A stretch of 64,000 bases of DNA from Lottia gigantea (taxonomy: Eukaryota; Mollusca; Gastropoda; Lottiidae): assembly GCF_000327385.1 (NCBI RefSeq), contig NW_008708846.1:1082382-1146381 (forward strand), in the 5' to 3' direction. Below the pieces are notes generated by a model that was not told the origin of the DNA, made no database searches, and saw only the letters and a list, made by a program, of their open reading frames with translations. Below are positions 32,976 to 45,173 of the stretch, in pieces. A program made the position numbers and the translations under genes. Position 1 is the stretch's first letter, and every line of letters begins with the position of its first letter.

Positions 32976-34476
32976 AACTAGTGTCCAAAAGAAACAATAC
33001 CACCTGTTTGCAACGACATAAAAGAAAAACTAAACAATGCAGAAGTTTAGGATTGGTGTTATGCTTTTGAGAAATCCTTTCACAACATCTGTACAAGATT
33101 TCATTTCAATAAAATCTGTACAACCAATATGACAAGCCTTTAAAGATGGGTGGGGTCGAAAAAAGAAAATTTCGTTAGAGCACTGATCACAGAAACAACG
33201 GGAAATGTCACACCACACGTCACAAAGTCAAGTCAATAGCGGGTATGTCCACCGTGAGTATCAATACATGCCAGAACACGCCTACGGACTGATGCCGTCA
33301 AACGTCTGATGACGTTGGGAGTGATTCGTTGCCATTCCTCGAGAAGACATCGTTCCAAGTCTTGGACGTTGACTGGAGGCACACGGCAAAGTCGGATTTG
33401 CCGATTGAGGTGGTCCCATAAGTGCTCGATGGGATTCATGTCCGGTGAACATGCGGGCCATGGCAAAACCTGTACGTTGGCGTTGGCAAGGAAGTTCTGT
33501 GTCAATCTTGCTGTGTGTGGCCTTGCATTGTCATGTTGGAAAAGGAGTCCACGAGGCTGTTGCTGAATAAAGGGCACCACAACAGGCCGTAGGATGTCAT
33601 CAATATAACGCTGTGCATTCAGGTTTCCACGAATTACGACAAGCCTCGTTTTGACGTCACCACATATGCCACCCCAAACCATTAAACCTCCATCTCCAAA
33701 CGACCGGACCTGTTGGATAAAGTTAGGCGCCAAACGTTCACCAAATCGTCGGTATACAAGCTGCCGTCCATCGTTTTTGAAGATGAGGAATCTGCTCTCA
33801 TCAGAGAACATAACACGTGCCCAGTCCCGCCGTTGCCAACGTCGAACTCGCCTGGTCCAGATCAGTCTGTTGTTCCGGTGTCGAGGCGTCAGGAGCGATA
33901 CGCGGTAGGGATGACGTGGCCGGATACCATACTGCCGTAGTCTCCTGTAGACGTGGACGTCGCTGTTACGGTGCGGTTCCTCAGGTGTAATACCCGGATG
34001 TACCGAACTTAATGGGGCGTGGTTACTCGTGGTCTTCCACTCCTGGGCCTGTCTGACGTCTGACCTGTCTGATGTAACCGCTGCATCAACCTGGTGATAG
34101 TGATGCGTGCGCAGCCTAACCTTCTGGCGACGTCGACGTGTGTCGCTCCTTGTTGGACCATTCCAACGGCTCTCTCTCTCTCGATGGCTGTCAAAAGTGG
34201 CATATCTTGTGTTCTTTTTGTTGCTGTGATATCAACGTGTCTGATCAGCCGTTTTATACAGTTTTTATGCACGTGCAGAACATGCTAGACAGGGAAATGT
34301 CACTTTCACGAAATTTACGTTTTTTCCCGGAAGTGATCACGTGTTACCGGTATTTTTATCGACTATGCTGTGTTTGGGATGTGCAATACGAATTGGCATG
34401 TTTTCATATTAGACAATTCACTTAGTAAAAAACAATTTTGAAAATAAGTTGGTATCGTTTCTTTTGGACACTAGTT
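32976..34476 (-). mobile_element. Tc1/mariner transposon, 1.5 kb
   Basis: Near-perfect terminal inverted repeats of about 28 bp (AACTAGTGTCCAAAAGAAAC at left; complement at right) are flanked by TA on each side. Removing the element plus one TA restores the host repeat phrase CATCAATATATATGCATAC. The length is normal for Tc1. It carries one transposase gene on the minus strand. Confidence 0.93.
33233..34272 (-). pseudogene. Tc1 transposase, internally damaged
   Basis: Cut-and-paste transposase of Tc1 type. The N-terminal part (34272-34009) has paired helix-turn-helix sequence (ERERAVGMVQQGATHVDVAR, TGQTSDRPRSGRPRVTTP). The catalytic part (33811-33233) has MFSDESRF with the first Asp, FQHDNARPHTA with the second, and CSPDMNPIEHLWDHL with the Glu, consistent with DD34E. 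It ends THGGHTRY. Between the parts a stop follows VTTPH, there is a frameshift, and about 30 residues of the usual linker seem missing (HLRNRTVTAT then VHVYRRLRQYGIRPRHPYR). Both catalytic and binding halves survive but this copy cannot make a full protein. Confidence 0.88.
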
Positions 34477-34830
34477 TATATGCATACTAAGTTTCACCAA
34501 GATAGGATCCAAATTGTAGCCTTTATCGTGCATACAAGACGAATTTGACTCGTATTTACTCAGTCAAAGGCTATAACTCTGAAACCATTCATCTGATTAT
34601 TACCAATATCAAACTTGACCAAGATCTCATCACTCATCAAGATTGGATGAAACTTGCAGCATTTGTCGTGCATACAAGACTCATTCTCAACTAAAACAGT
34701 AAAGTTGTGAAAGAAAATATGAGAAAAGTAACATTCGTTTGATGGAAAATTTAATATTTTTTCTGTATCTGTATTGTTGTTCTTTGATTGTAATTTACGA
34801 GCCTTTCCCAACTATCATTAATCACATGAT
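34477..34830 (+). repeat. GCH-E array, right part
   Basis: Continues the array interrupted by the Tc1 element: TATGCATACTAAGTTTCACC, AGTCAAAGGCTATAACTCTG, CTTGACCAAGATCTCATCA. More diverged than the left part and fades near 34700-34830. Confidence 0.7.
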
Positions 34831-36088
34831 TACAAGTTTTCTTTTAAATATAGACCATCATTTTCGGATCAGAATCAGACAATTACACTTCAAATTGACA
34901 AGGGAAACTTGATTCAAATTATGAATTTGTGGTGACGCATACAAAAAACGGATTCATGTATAAAAATCTCACTCAGAGAATTAAAATTGAATTGCTTTAA
35001 ATTTTAGTAAAATACGGACAGGACTGCTAAAACTTGCATTGAAAATGATTTTATTCATTTTAAACAATTTCATTTTATTTTATTGTTCAAGACATTAGGT
35101 TTTAACATATAATAAATCAGCACTAACAACTTAATATACGTCCCATAAAAGACATTTTATTTGTCTCGTAAAATACAAAATCAAAATAATTTGGAATAAA
35201 AAATAATCAGATTTCAAGGAATCAAAACAAGTTCATTAGGAGAAAAAATATGACAACGATAACTTAAAACTTGAAAGATTTAGCCCTTATTTGAAACGTC
35301 CCGTAAATTACACAATTCAAATACAAATTAATTTTGAAACGTCTTCATTGACAGTAAAAAGTCGTTGGGTTTTTCCAGTTGGTTCATGGAACATATTATG
35401 TGTTTAAATGGTATCCAGATTATGTATTCCCTCAGAGGTCATTTAAATTTCCCTTCCTGCTTTTCACTTGCCTCCAAGTACATTAATTCATTTTACTGAA
35501 TCATGGGGAGTCTTTGTTATAAGACAAATAATCCTGAGCTTTAAATTTGTCGGGAAATTTCAGGAAATCGCGTTTCTTGGCATCTAATTCTCAAAATTTT
35601 CCCAGCGGCATACCAAAGACCCTATATACATAATCTTGAACCTTAACTTCGTCAAGAAATGTCAGGAAATCATGTTTCGAGGCGTCTTATTCTCAAAATT
35701 TTCTTTAGGCGGTCCCACAGTCCCTATACAAATTAACTGTAAATTCGCCAGGAAATATTAAGAACTCGCTTTTCAGGGAGTCAAATTCTCTAGAATTTTC
35801 TAGAGGGGGTCCCCAAACTTCAGAAAATCATGTTTCTAGGGCGTCAGCAGCAATAAAGATAGCAATAACTTTATAGAGAGCACTTATACTGTAATGCTTA
35901 ACAATTCACAAAGTTCTCCTTGACTTGGCTGGCTCAAAAAGAAGTGTCCCCCCTGTTTGCAAAACGGATTGCCACCCCTGGTTATAGAAACAACAATCTG
36001 TTTATATTTAGAAAACGGCACAAAACAGAAAGTGATTTGTAATTGTCAATATTATTCTATTTATAGCTGTATGAACTTTGACACATTG
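34831..36088. other. Annexin intron; no gene; diverged tandem repeat at 35530-35840
   Basis: At 35530-35840 three diverged units of about 100 bp share GAAATTTCAGGAAATCGCGT, TCTCAAAATTTTCC and a GC-rich end. The remainder is AT-rich without coding or repeat signal that I can support. Confidence 0.45.
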
Positions 36089-36312
36089 CGCGCTACCTGG
36101 TGTAATATGTCGGCATAAATTCCACGAAACGGCGTTAATTTACCAGTTGGTATTAATTCGCGCCACCTGGTGTCAGTTACTGGCATAACCAGATTTTCCA
36201 CGAAACGGTGTAAATTTGCGAGTTGGTATTAATTCGCGCTACCTGGTGTAAGTTGCAGGCATAACTAGATTTTCCATGAAAGGCGTAAATTTGCGAGTTG
36301 GTATTAATTCGT
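36089..36312 (+). repeat. Short tandem repeat, unit about 70-76 bp, three copies
   Basis: GCGCTACCTGGTGT or its variant recurs at 36090, 36160 and 36236, with TTCCACGAAACGG and CGAGTTGGTATTAATTCG in each unit. Confidence 0.85.
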
Positions 36313-36359
36313 GATTTGGTTCTAGTTTTGTCAAATTTAGATTAGAGTCTTTCAACTGC

Positions 36360-37150
36360 CTGACAATTTAACTGGTTTTACATTCTGCATTCTACTGTCA
36401 ACATCTTTCTTGCAAATATCATACTCATCCTGAGATACAAATATATATTGGATTTAACTTTGGTTTGAAATCGCCCAGGCATAGAAATCTGTCGCATCTT
36501 GGATAACTGCTATCCCAACCTTAAGGGCCATATCAGCATTTCTTTTAGCAGTGCCTCGATACCATCGCATGCACCTTTGCCATAGCCTGCTTCAAAATAA
36601 TTCCAGGAAGCTCTGATTTGAAATAGTTCTGGAAATCTGCTTATCAAATTGAAAATGGTCTTGTTGCGATACTGAGATGTCAGTCCAAAAAGTACGTCAG
36701 TCCAAAAAGTACATTGGTTGCATTTGGAATTAAATCTTTCATAGCGATGATGATTTTCTGAATGAGGCCGATTACCATTGAATCATTATGGCGAGTTACC
36801 ACCGAAACAAAAACCCTCCTCGTTTAATCAAGAAGAGTTGGATCATCTTTATTTCTATAATAAATAACAGTAGGATGCAATGTGACCTGAGTGGGTTGAA
36901 ATAAGCGGACTGAATTTCTTCCAGGTTCTGGCAGGTATAGTTTTCAAAGAAATCCATATGAATTAGAACATGGTTAATAGTGAGGTTTTCTTTCATGTAT
37001 TTGAAAGCATGAAATTGATTTCAAATTTTATCTACGTGGTCAGTGAAGTTAACAAATTCTTCTTTCATGACATCATTGAAATCTTCTCTTTTAACTTCAG
37101 TGTCTACGATTTTTAAACGTTCAAATTCACCCTGTATTGGAACTTTCTTC
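36360..37150 (-). pseudogene. Degenerate gene of an unassigned transposase-like family
   Basis: On the minus strand, KKVPIQGEFERLKIVDTEVK, VNFTDHVDKI, NLTINHVLIHMDF, ENYTCQNLEEIQSAYFN and later FWTDVLFGLTSQYRNKTIFN and ASWNYFEAGYGKG are readable. From memory, proteins with MDF(A/S)EN...C...EIQSAYWN and ...SQYRN...GHGKG are common as multi-copy uncharacterised genes in invertebrate and fish genomes. Acidic residues in MDF.EN and FWTD would suit a DDE-type nuclease, but that is inference. Several stops and frame changes are present. It lies in the 12.7-kb annexin intron. Confidence 0.55.
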
Positions 37151-37649
37151 CATTCCTTGAAAGATACTATTTATGGAGGGGGATCGTTGCCAGAAGTATT
37201 CACAAAGTCAAACTTGAAAACAGGGCCTCGACTTTACAAAGACATATTTCAACATTACACAATTACAAAATAAACCTTCATAAAATCAAAAAGTCAATGT
37301 ACTAATTACAAAGTAGAGATATTGATAGTTTATTTTTCAAACTTTATTTCACATCAGACACCATTCAAACTTTCCTTTACGAAAATGAATTCTTAACTTT
37401 GCATTATTGACATTATCAACTATGTCTTCTTGACTTTGCATTCGTGAAAGATGTAAGTTCGACCACTGTATTCTTGAGAGTTGTAAACTTCTGCATTCTT
37501 GAACGTTTACCATAAAATGTAACGTGACCTTCTTCATTTACATAATCCGGAAATTCACGGAAAATATAAATCAATAATTGCTCTTTGTCAAAGGGATTTA
37601 ACTCTAAATAAGCCTCAAAACCGGATGTTCAAATGCGGCATTGGTCTAA

Positions 37650-39683
37650 TTTACTAGATTTCAAAATCGGTTGAAAACTGTAGCTTCTATTGTGCTCACA
37701 AACAAATTTTGAAGCGTTTTACAAAGTCAAGGGCAATAACTTCATTGCGTTCATTGAAAATGCCTCAAGTTAGAACTTGAACGAGATCTTATCAATTCCA
37801 ATGATCATAACAAGTTTGATCAAATTTGGTTGAAAACTGTAGGTTCTATAGTGCTCACAAACACATTTTGACGCGTTTTTACAAAGTCAAGGGCAGTAAC
37901 TCAAGAACGCTTGCTATGCAAAGTAACATACGCCCACTGGCAGCTGTCAGAAATGATAAAACGGTCTTTAGTGACTAAAGTACGAATTTTCTCATATTGA
38001 AGAAATTATTCATGCTGAATAATTCCACAAAATTTTTTAATATCAATATCAATAACCCAAATACAACAAACAATTAAATCACACAGCTCTAATCAAGGAC
38101 AAAAAACAACTTTTGACGCGTGTTTACAAAGTCAAGGGCAATAACTCAAAAAATGTTCATCAAAATATCTCTTGTTAGAACTTGTCCGAGATCTTATCAA
38201 TTCCAATGATCACACCAAGTTCCATCAAAATCGGTTGAAAACTGTAGCTTCTATTATGCTCACAAACAAATTTTGACGCGTATTTCGTAAGTTATGGCAA
38301 TAACTCAAAAACATTTCATCGAAAATGCGTCAAGTTAGAACTTGTCCGAGATCTTATCAATACCAATGATCACACCAAGTTTCATCAGAATCGGTTGAAA
38401 ACTGTAGCGTCAATCCTGCACACAAACTATTTTTAACAAATTTCAACACGTTTTAACAAAGTCAAGGGCAATAACTCAAAAACCTTTGATCAAAAATGAG
38501 TCAAGTAAGAACTTGTCCGAAATCTTATCAATTCCAATGATCACACCAAGTTTCATCAGAATCGGTTGAAAACTATCACTTCAATCCTGCACACGAACTA
38601 TTTTTAACAAATTTCAACACGTTTTAACAAATTCAAGGGCAATAACTCAAAAACCGTTCATCGAAAATGTGTCAAGTTAGAACTTGTCCGAGATCTTATC
38701 AATTCCAATGATCACACCAAGTTTCATCAGAATCAGTTGAAAACTGTAGCTTCAATCCTGCTCACGAACTATTTTTAACGTGTTTTTACAAAGTCAAGGG
38801 CAATAACTCAAAAACCATTCATCGAAAATGCGTCAAGTTAGAACTTGTCCGGTATCTTATCAATTCCAATGATCACACCAAGTTTCATCAGAATCGGTTG
38901 AAAACTGTAGCTTCAATCCTGCTCACGAACTATTTTTAACAAATTTCGACGCGTTTTAACAAAGTCAAGGGCAATAACTCAAAAACCATTCATCGAAAAT
39001 GCATCAAGTTAGGACTTGTCCAAGATCTTATCAATTCCAATGATCACACCAAGTTTCATCAGAATCGGTTGAAAACTGTAGCTTCAATCCTGCTCACAAA
39101 CTATTTTTAACAAATTTCGACGGGTTTTAACAAAGTCAAGGGCAATAACTCAAAAACCGTTGATCAAAAATGCATCAAGTTAGAACTTGTCCGAGATCTT
39201 ATCAATTCCAATGATCACACCAAGTTTCATCAGAATCGGTTGAAAACTGTAGCTTCAATCCTGCTCACAAACTATTTTTAACAAATTTCAACGCGTTTTA
39301 ACAAAGTCAAGGGCAATAACTCAAAAACCGTTCATCGAAAATGCGTCAAGTTAGAACTTGTCCGAGATCTTCTGAATTCCAATGATCACACCAAGTTTCA
39401 TCAGAATCGGATGAAAACTGTAGCTTCAATCCTGCTCACAAACAATTTTTAACACATTTCAAGGCGTTCTAATTCAAGGGCAATATCTCAAAAACCGTTC
39501 ATCGAAAATATGTCAAATTCGAACTTGACCGAGATCTTATCAATTTAAAGCATCACACCAAGTTTTATCAAAATCAGATAAAAACTGTAGTCTCTATAGT
39601 GCTCACAAGAAATGTTGACGGACGGACCGACGGACAGGGGCGACGACAATATACGACCACATATTCATGTGGGTGTATAAAAA
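37650..39683 (+). repeat. GCH-B element, long, with upstream body fragment
   Basis: 37650-37905 is headless body B. A decayed head (GCTTGCTATGCAAAG) at about 37909 opens a long copy with roughly nine or ten body units at 157-170 bp spacing (CACCAAGTTTCATCAGAATC and GTCAAGGGCAATAACTCAAA in most). It ends with the GACGGACGGACCGACGGACA tract and a hairpin closing ATGTGGGTGTATAAAAA. It is the largest copy here. Confidence 0.88.
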
Positions 39684-39955
39684 TCAGTTGAAAACTTTAG
39701 TCTCTATTGTGTTCACAAACAAATTTTGACGCGTTTTTCCTTAGTCTAGGGCAATAACTCTAAAACCGTTTATCGATAGAATGTCAACTTCGAACTTGAC
39801 CAAGATCTCATCAATATAAATGATCACACCAAATTTCATTAAAATCAGATGAAAACTGTAGTATCTATTGTGTTCACAAACAAATGTTGACGGACCGACA
39901 GACTGGGGCGACAGCAATATACGTCCACATTTCGATGTGGGCGTAAAACAAAATC
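39684..39955 (+). repeat. GCH-D-like fragment with tail
   Basis: Body phrases ACCAAGATCTCATCAATATA and CACCAAATTTCATTAAAATC, then a GACGGACCGACAGACTGGGG tract and a hairpin closing ATGTGGGCGTAAAAC. No head; it directly follows the closing end of the previous element. Confidence 0.65.
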
Positions 39956-40020
39956 ATCACTATGACAACATTTTCTTTTTTTTAGGTTAATGAAGGCTAA
40001 TTCCTTTAACCCTTTTACTG

Positions 40021-41036
40021 TAATAATAATAATAATAATAACTTTATTTGGCAACCCATTTAGATAGAGGTCTAATTTTCAATAGGTCCCACTAAATACA
40101 AATTATATACAAGATTACAGAAAGAATAAAAATACAGAAAATAACATAAAACATATAAACATTTACAATGTAACATGAATGAGGAAAGAAATAACTAAGA
40201 ATTATATACTAAGTTTATAATAAAAATGCAGAAAATTTCATAAAACATATATATACATTTACAATGCATCACGGATGTGGTGAAAAATATAAAAATGTAA
40301 ACACTGTGTTTCTTATATGATATATATGATGGTATAAGTTAAGTAAAATGAAATGGTGAGAAAAACAAAAGGACTGGTTATAAATGCTATAGAATCAATT
40401 TATCAGTATTGTCAGTAAGAACAAACTTCTTCAGTTCTTGTTTAAATGTATATAAAGAAGGATTATGTTTTACAGTTTGTGGTAATGAATTCCAAAGTAA
40501 AGAAGCTGTATATTGAAATGTTCTCATCATAGCAGTTTTATTACATTTCGGTATGTCTAAAGTTCGGAGTGTTTCTGATCTCAGTGTCATACTGGCTTCC
40601 GTTAATTTGGATCTTTCCGTAAATTTTTATTGTATAAATATTCACGGTGTCCAGTTCAAAATATTTTGAATGTCATTATGCCACAATTATATCTAATACG
40701 TTGATACAGTGACAACCAATTTAAAATTTTGAATAATGGTGCCGAAGGTGAATCATGTTTTTCATCTAATATGCTCCTTGCAGCACGTTTTTGTAATTTG
40801 TATACAAACTCTAATTTACTTTTCATGGAATTACCCCAAACTGTAGAACAATAATCAAAAAATGGTAAAATATAACTATTATAAACCAATTTACGTAAGC
40901 TTAATGGAATGCATCTTTTAATTTGACTGAGAAGGAAAATTTCAGAACTTATAATTTTTGACAGTTTTTTTAATTTGGAAATCCCATTCAAGATGGTGGT
41001 CAATAGTGTAACGTCATAATGCCAGCCCTGTTTCAT
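40021..41036 (-). pseudogene. LINE 3' fragment with (AAT)n tail
   Basis: On the minus strand 41036-40656 reads LRKLVYNSYILPFFDYCSTV and KLQKRAARSILDEKHDSPSA, and 40590-40387 reads LDIPKCNKTAMMRTFQYTAS and LLWNSLPQTVK, the RT thumb and C-terminus of a CR1/L2-like LINE. The 3' UTR ends in an ATT-type microsatellite (40022-40042), as expected for this group. It is 5' truncated, with one frame change near 40640. It sits in the large annexin intron in the gene's orientation. Confidence 0.82.
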
Positions 41037-41039
41037 GCT

Positions 41040-42020
41040 GTGACGTTTTTATATCATGGGTTATGTTATAGACAGCGCAGGGGGAAAAATATTCACCTCA
41101 CACATTTTCAACAACTTTTTCGTAGACAGTTGAATTATGTACACGAATATACAAAAAAAAAGATATATTATATGATGCCATAATGAAAATAATTCGACAT
41201 AACTCTGATATAAGCATAATTTTGCTTTGACATCATTATATTGTCCAAATTAATAATGATCAGTGCATCAGTTATTTCCCTTTGAAGAGTATTTAATTGT
41301 ATTTCAGGAAAACAAGAGTTGCCTCCCAGTTTAATTGCAACCAGTCAAAATTGCATTAGATTTTTTGTCTGTGCATGATGGCATTTTATAGCCAATACAG
41401 GACTGATGGACATTGGACAATGCGGGGAAGATGAGGGTTGTCAATTGTGTCAAGAAAGATAAAAAACTGATGTTTTATAGCAAGGAATTCCAACAAACAC
41501 TAAGAAAGCAAAAAATGTAAGAGTCTTGCAATTTCTTTGTTTTACAATGATCTTAGAGATTTTGTTTCAAAAGAAAGGTACACAAATAACAAATAAAATG
41601 CAATTTTATTTGACTACAGAAGTAAAATGCAATGCAATAATCAACACAATCAATAATTTTCAATACAGAGTCAACAAATCCAATTTAAATCAAAAACATT
41701 TCACATTCATCCTATAAAGGTCAAATACCAACATGTATAAGCAACTTTAAAATAATCCGCAGCAAGAAATTCAATGCGTAAAAATATCTTACATTTTTTT
41801 AACAAGCAATTTAAAAATAAAAATGTCACAAAATCTGCAGCAAGAATTATAACAATACTGGTATGTTAAAAGTCTGTTAATTCTATTTGAAGTTATTCAA
41901 TCCTATCAGCAAAATTCAAAGTATTACAATATCCACAGTTAGAGACACAATAGGTTATAAAATATCAAAAAAAGCTGATAATGAAACAATCAGGCATACA
42001 ATGGGCAAATTGTAGTTTTC
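41040..42020. other. Annexin intron; probable 3' flank of piggyBac remnant
   Basis: AT-rich sequence with no coding family signal. piggyBac ends (CCC...GGG next to TTAA) were looked for and not identified. Confidence 0.35.
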
Positions 42021-42026
42021 ACAGTA

Positions 42027-43015
42027 TCAGTTTGCTTGGTGACAATTTCCAGCTTCTCTATCACTACAAACTATACAATCTGGATGGTATTTCTTGTTCT
42101 CATATTTTGAAGGAAAATGTCTTGCCACTAAACGTTGTGCTCGTACTTGGATTTCCTTGATTTTGTTCTTGACGGGTAATCTTTTGTCGTGTGAAATCAA
42201 ACTGTCAATAATGCATCTCCTAAATTTCACTTGATCCATTTTAATAGTAGGATTGTGTTCATGGAATTATATGAAAGCATTTACTAATGCGGTTTCTTTT
42301 ATAAAATGATAAATCACCTGGTACCATTTTTGACACTTATGGGGGAATTGATAATATGCGCATAATTGGTCGAATCTGTCAACACCTCCCATGTATTTGT
42401 TATAGTCCTCTACTAAAACTGGTTTCCTGAGGTTTCTTACCCCTTCACCAATCTTATGTCTCACTTCCTTATTCACAACACTATTATCATGAACTGTTGA
42501 TATCACAGTTACACGGGCTGTGTCCTGCCATGTTGTGAGTAATATATTGTCTTTCTCCCAAAAAACTGGACTGTCACCCTTTTTTAACTTTACAGTCTGT
42601 AAGTCCACTGGCAAACCTTTCCTGTTGGCACGTACCGTACCACAAGCTCCAATATTCTGATGAAGTAAATAATAAAACAGATTTGGATATGAAAAAAAAT
42701 TATCCATAAAAACTTTATATCCATTTATATATCCATTAAAAGTTCTTTCACAACTGAAGAGCCAAGTTCATTTTCTCCACTCTCTATCTCTTTGCCAACA
42801 TACACTTTCCACTTTAAATTAAAACCATTCACAGCATCACATAATGACCAAATCTTTAAACCCCATTTTTTCGGCTTGTTTGGCATATACTGTTTAAAGC
42901 TGACTCTGCCTTTAAATTTTCTTATGGTTTCATCTATGGACAAAAATTGATGTGACTGGTATACTCCAATATATGTATCTTGAACCAATGAAATTTCTGA
43001 GAGTGAAATTTTCAT
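42027..43015 (-). pseudogene. piggyBac-type transposase, C-terminal two thirds
   Basis: Cut-and-paste transposase of the piggyBac/PGBD group. The first piece (43015-42725) has QFLSIDETIRKFKGRVSFKQ and MPNKPKKWGLKIW with the first catalytic Asp (SIDE). The second (42707-42267) starts VFMDNFFSYPNL with the second Asp and has EDYNKYMGGVDRFDQ with the third. The third (42239-42027) has the Cys-rich end (HPDCIVCSDREAGNC), which binds the element ends. There is one frameshift near 42750 and one in-frame stop after NAFI at about 42265. The N-terminal part is missing; a hairpin-ended repeat lies upstream instead. Confidence 0.88.
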
Positions 43016-43019
43016 ATTT

Positions 43020-43208
43020 CATGGGTTTTGTTTACAGCTTTTTTATTCAAGTGGGATTAATTTAACATGTCAAGTTTCATATAATCCATATAGAATTGAA
43101 TCTTTTGAGTGGCAGCAAGTGGCAAATCATTATGTTAAGACAGTTATATATTTACGGACAGACAGACGCGACGACTATATACGCCCACATTAATGTGTGG
43201 GCGTATAA
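43020..43208 (+). repeat. GCH tail fragment
   Basis: About 190 bp ending in ACGGACAGACAGACGCGACG, then the hairpin CGCCCACATTAATGTGTGGGCG and TATAAAAA. The body is too short to assign. It abuts the 5' side of the piggyBac remnant. Confidence 0.65.
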
Positions 43209-43677
43209 AAACTCTACCACAAGTTTCCAACATTGAAATTTAAGTTTTTAAGTTTTTATTATACAATCAATCAGAGATTTTATATATATAAGCCCATACA
43301 CCTCTTACATATCTTCATCTTGTCAATAATAGCATCTTAGTTTTTCTACAATTTTTCTACGATTTCATGGGTGGTTTGTTTCTCTCACTTTTACTCTTAA
43401 TTCTCACATTGTCATGTGAGCATACAACAAGTTGTCTTCTTAACTTATTCAACATTCTCTCCAATTTTCATGCCTACTTGAAAGTAAGCAAGTCATTGTA
43501 TGGAAGGGAAAATAAACTATATAAAACTAACAAATAGCACAATTCAATAAGCATTCAAATATACCTGTTGGATGCATTGATTTATACCAGTAGCTATTTA
43601 CCACTAGGACCAAAACAGCTGCATATCAACAAAATCAGTAAAGTAAATATGAGCAGTCCAATATTCTGATGACTTAC
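43209..43677. other. Annexin intron, no gene
   Basis: AT-rich intronic sequence with a short TA run near 43280. Nothing further recognised. Confidence 0.5.
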
Positions 43678-43791
43678 CCTCATCGCTCTCTTCAATTCAT
43701 ATGCATCATACTCTGCTTTAGAATATAACAGACCAATCATGACATTTTCAAATCTACCACTTAGATCATTCCTTAAATCTTGCATCAAATC
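43678..43791 (-). CDS. Annexin, core exon (114 nt), repeat 1 second half
   Basis: Encodes 38 residues, DLMQDLRNDLSGRFENVMIG then LLYSKAEYDAYELKRAMR, the D-L-S-G and AEYDAYELKRAM blocks of annexin repeat 1. The acceptor AG is at 43793-43792 and the donor GTAAGT starts at 43677. It starts and ends in phase 0. The Asp of RNDLSG is the 39th residue after the GAGT of the upstream exons, the normal spacing for the acidic calcium ligand of a type II site, so the site looks intact across three exons. Confidence 0.95.
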
Positions 43792-43899
43792 CTACAACGA
43801 AACACAGTGCAAATTAAAGGGACCAAAAAAGTCAATATTGCTCCATCTTAACAACTAGATGGTTTCCCCACATATGCTGGAATCTTTGATTTCAAATAA

Positions 43900-45170
43900 A
43901 ACTAGAGTCACTCGTGGCACAGAGTGGGGCTTTACTAATGTACCAATTTGCTAGAGAATCTGTAAGAATCAACCTTCTAAGCTAATTAGGTCACGTGCTA
44001 AAGCTGTCAAAAGTTGCAAAAGAAAAACTCTTTTTTGGCTGTTTGTTAAACCGGAAGTAGAATTCAGACATTAAAAAATTGCCATGGTTATTAACAGAAG
44101 GTCACTAAAGGTCAAAGTCACAAGATATTAGTCATTAATCTTTCAAAAGTTGACATTGCACATAATATGATCATACATATATGGTCAAAAATCAAAAATA
44201 TGAAAATTCTAAGGCCTGTTCCTCTTTTTTGAACTACAAAGCTGAAACAACTCATTTTCAAATAGCTGTAAAAATCGCACAACAAAAATGAGAATATATT
44301 TGAATAGGTCTTGTCATGCACAATAACTTTTGTTCTGGTCAAGAGGTCAACAAAAGTCAAATAAAGGAGATATGAGCCTTAAAAGTTTTCAAAATTGTTG
44401 TTTTCGGACGTCTGTAAAAGCGGAATTGTATGTCGGATAAAAAACATAAAAGTATGAATGGTCATCCTTGATCTGTGACCTTGAAAGGTCAAGGTCATGC
44501 ACGTTAAAGGTAAAAAGTTATCATTTTAAAAATTGTAAATCATGTTATATTTTTCTTTAATCAAATTACCCAGAAAACCATCCCTTTCCAGGAACTGGTC
44601 AATTTAGTATCCTATATTGATGCAAAGATCAAAGGTTAAAAAAAGCATACTTTGTGAGTTATAAAAATTAATTTACGTCAGGTAATGTAAATTAAACCCG
44701 GATGTGCCATGCCAACTTATTACATTTATAAATTTCAAGCATCTACAATCATTAGATCAAGATATATTTGTTGTTTTATGTTAAAGCCTTTAGTTTATAC
44801 GGCAAACACCGATTTACACAGTTACCATAGAAATCAGTACAAAATTTTCAATATAAGAAAACCACAATTTTTATCAAAATACCATGTGTGATATATAACC
44901 AAAGAGGGCAGATCGTCCACTTAAAGAATATAAAAGAAAGTTTGTCGTATTTTAATTAGGTCACGTGACAGAGTTATTCAAAGTTAAAAATCGCAATTTT
45001 CAAATGGCTGTAGAACCGGAAGTTAAGGTTGTACAACAACAATGAAAAGATCTTTGGATAGATCTCGTCTAAGGCAACAATTTTTGTGCTAGTTACCAAA
45101 GGTCAAGGTAACGAGATATGAGCCCTGAAAGTTTTGATCAATATTGAAAAAGATCAACCGAAAATAACTA
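43900..45170 (+). repeat. Repeat family with ACCGGAAGT and AAGGTCA motifs (copy 1)
   Basis: Begins near GAGTCACTCGTGGCACAGAG. Contains CCGGAAGT near 44050 and 45017, and AAAGGTCAAGGTCA-type direct repeats near 44110 and 44487. Units of a few hundred bp resemble each other (gatcaaaggt, aagagatatgagcc, catgtgg-free). No coding. Similar copies are at 56040-56450, 58640-59640, 59985-61040 and inverted at 62870-63030. Confidence 0.65.
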
Positions 45171-45173
45171 AAT

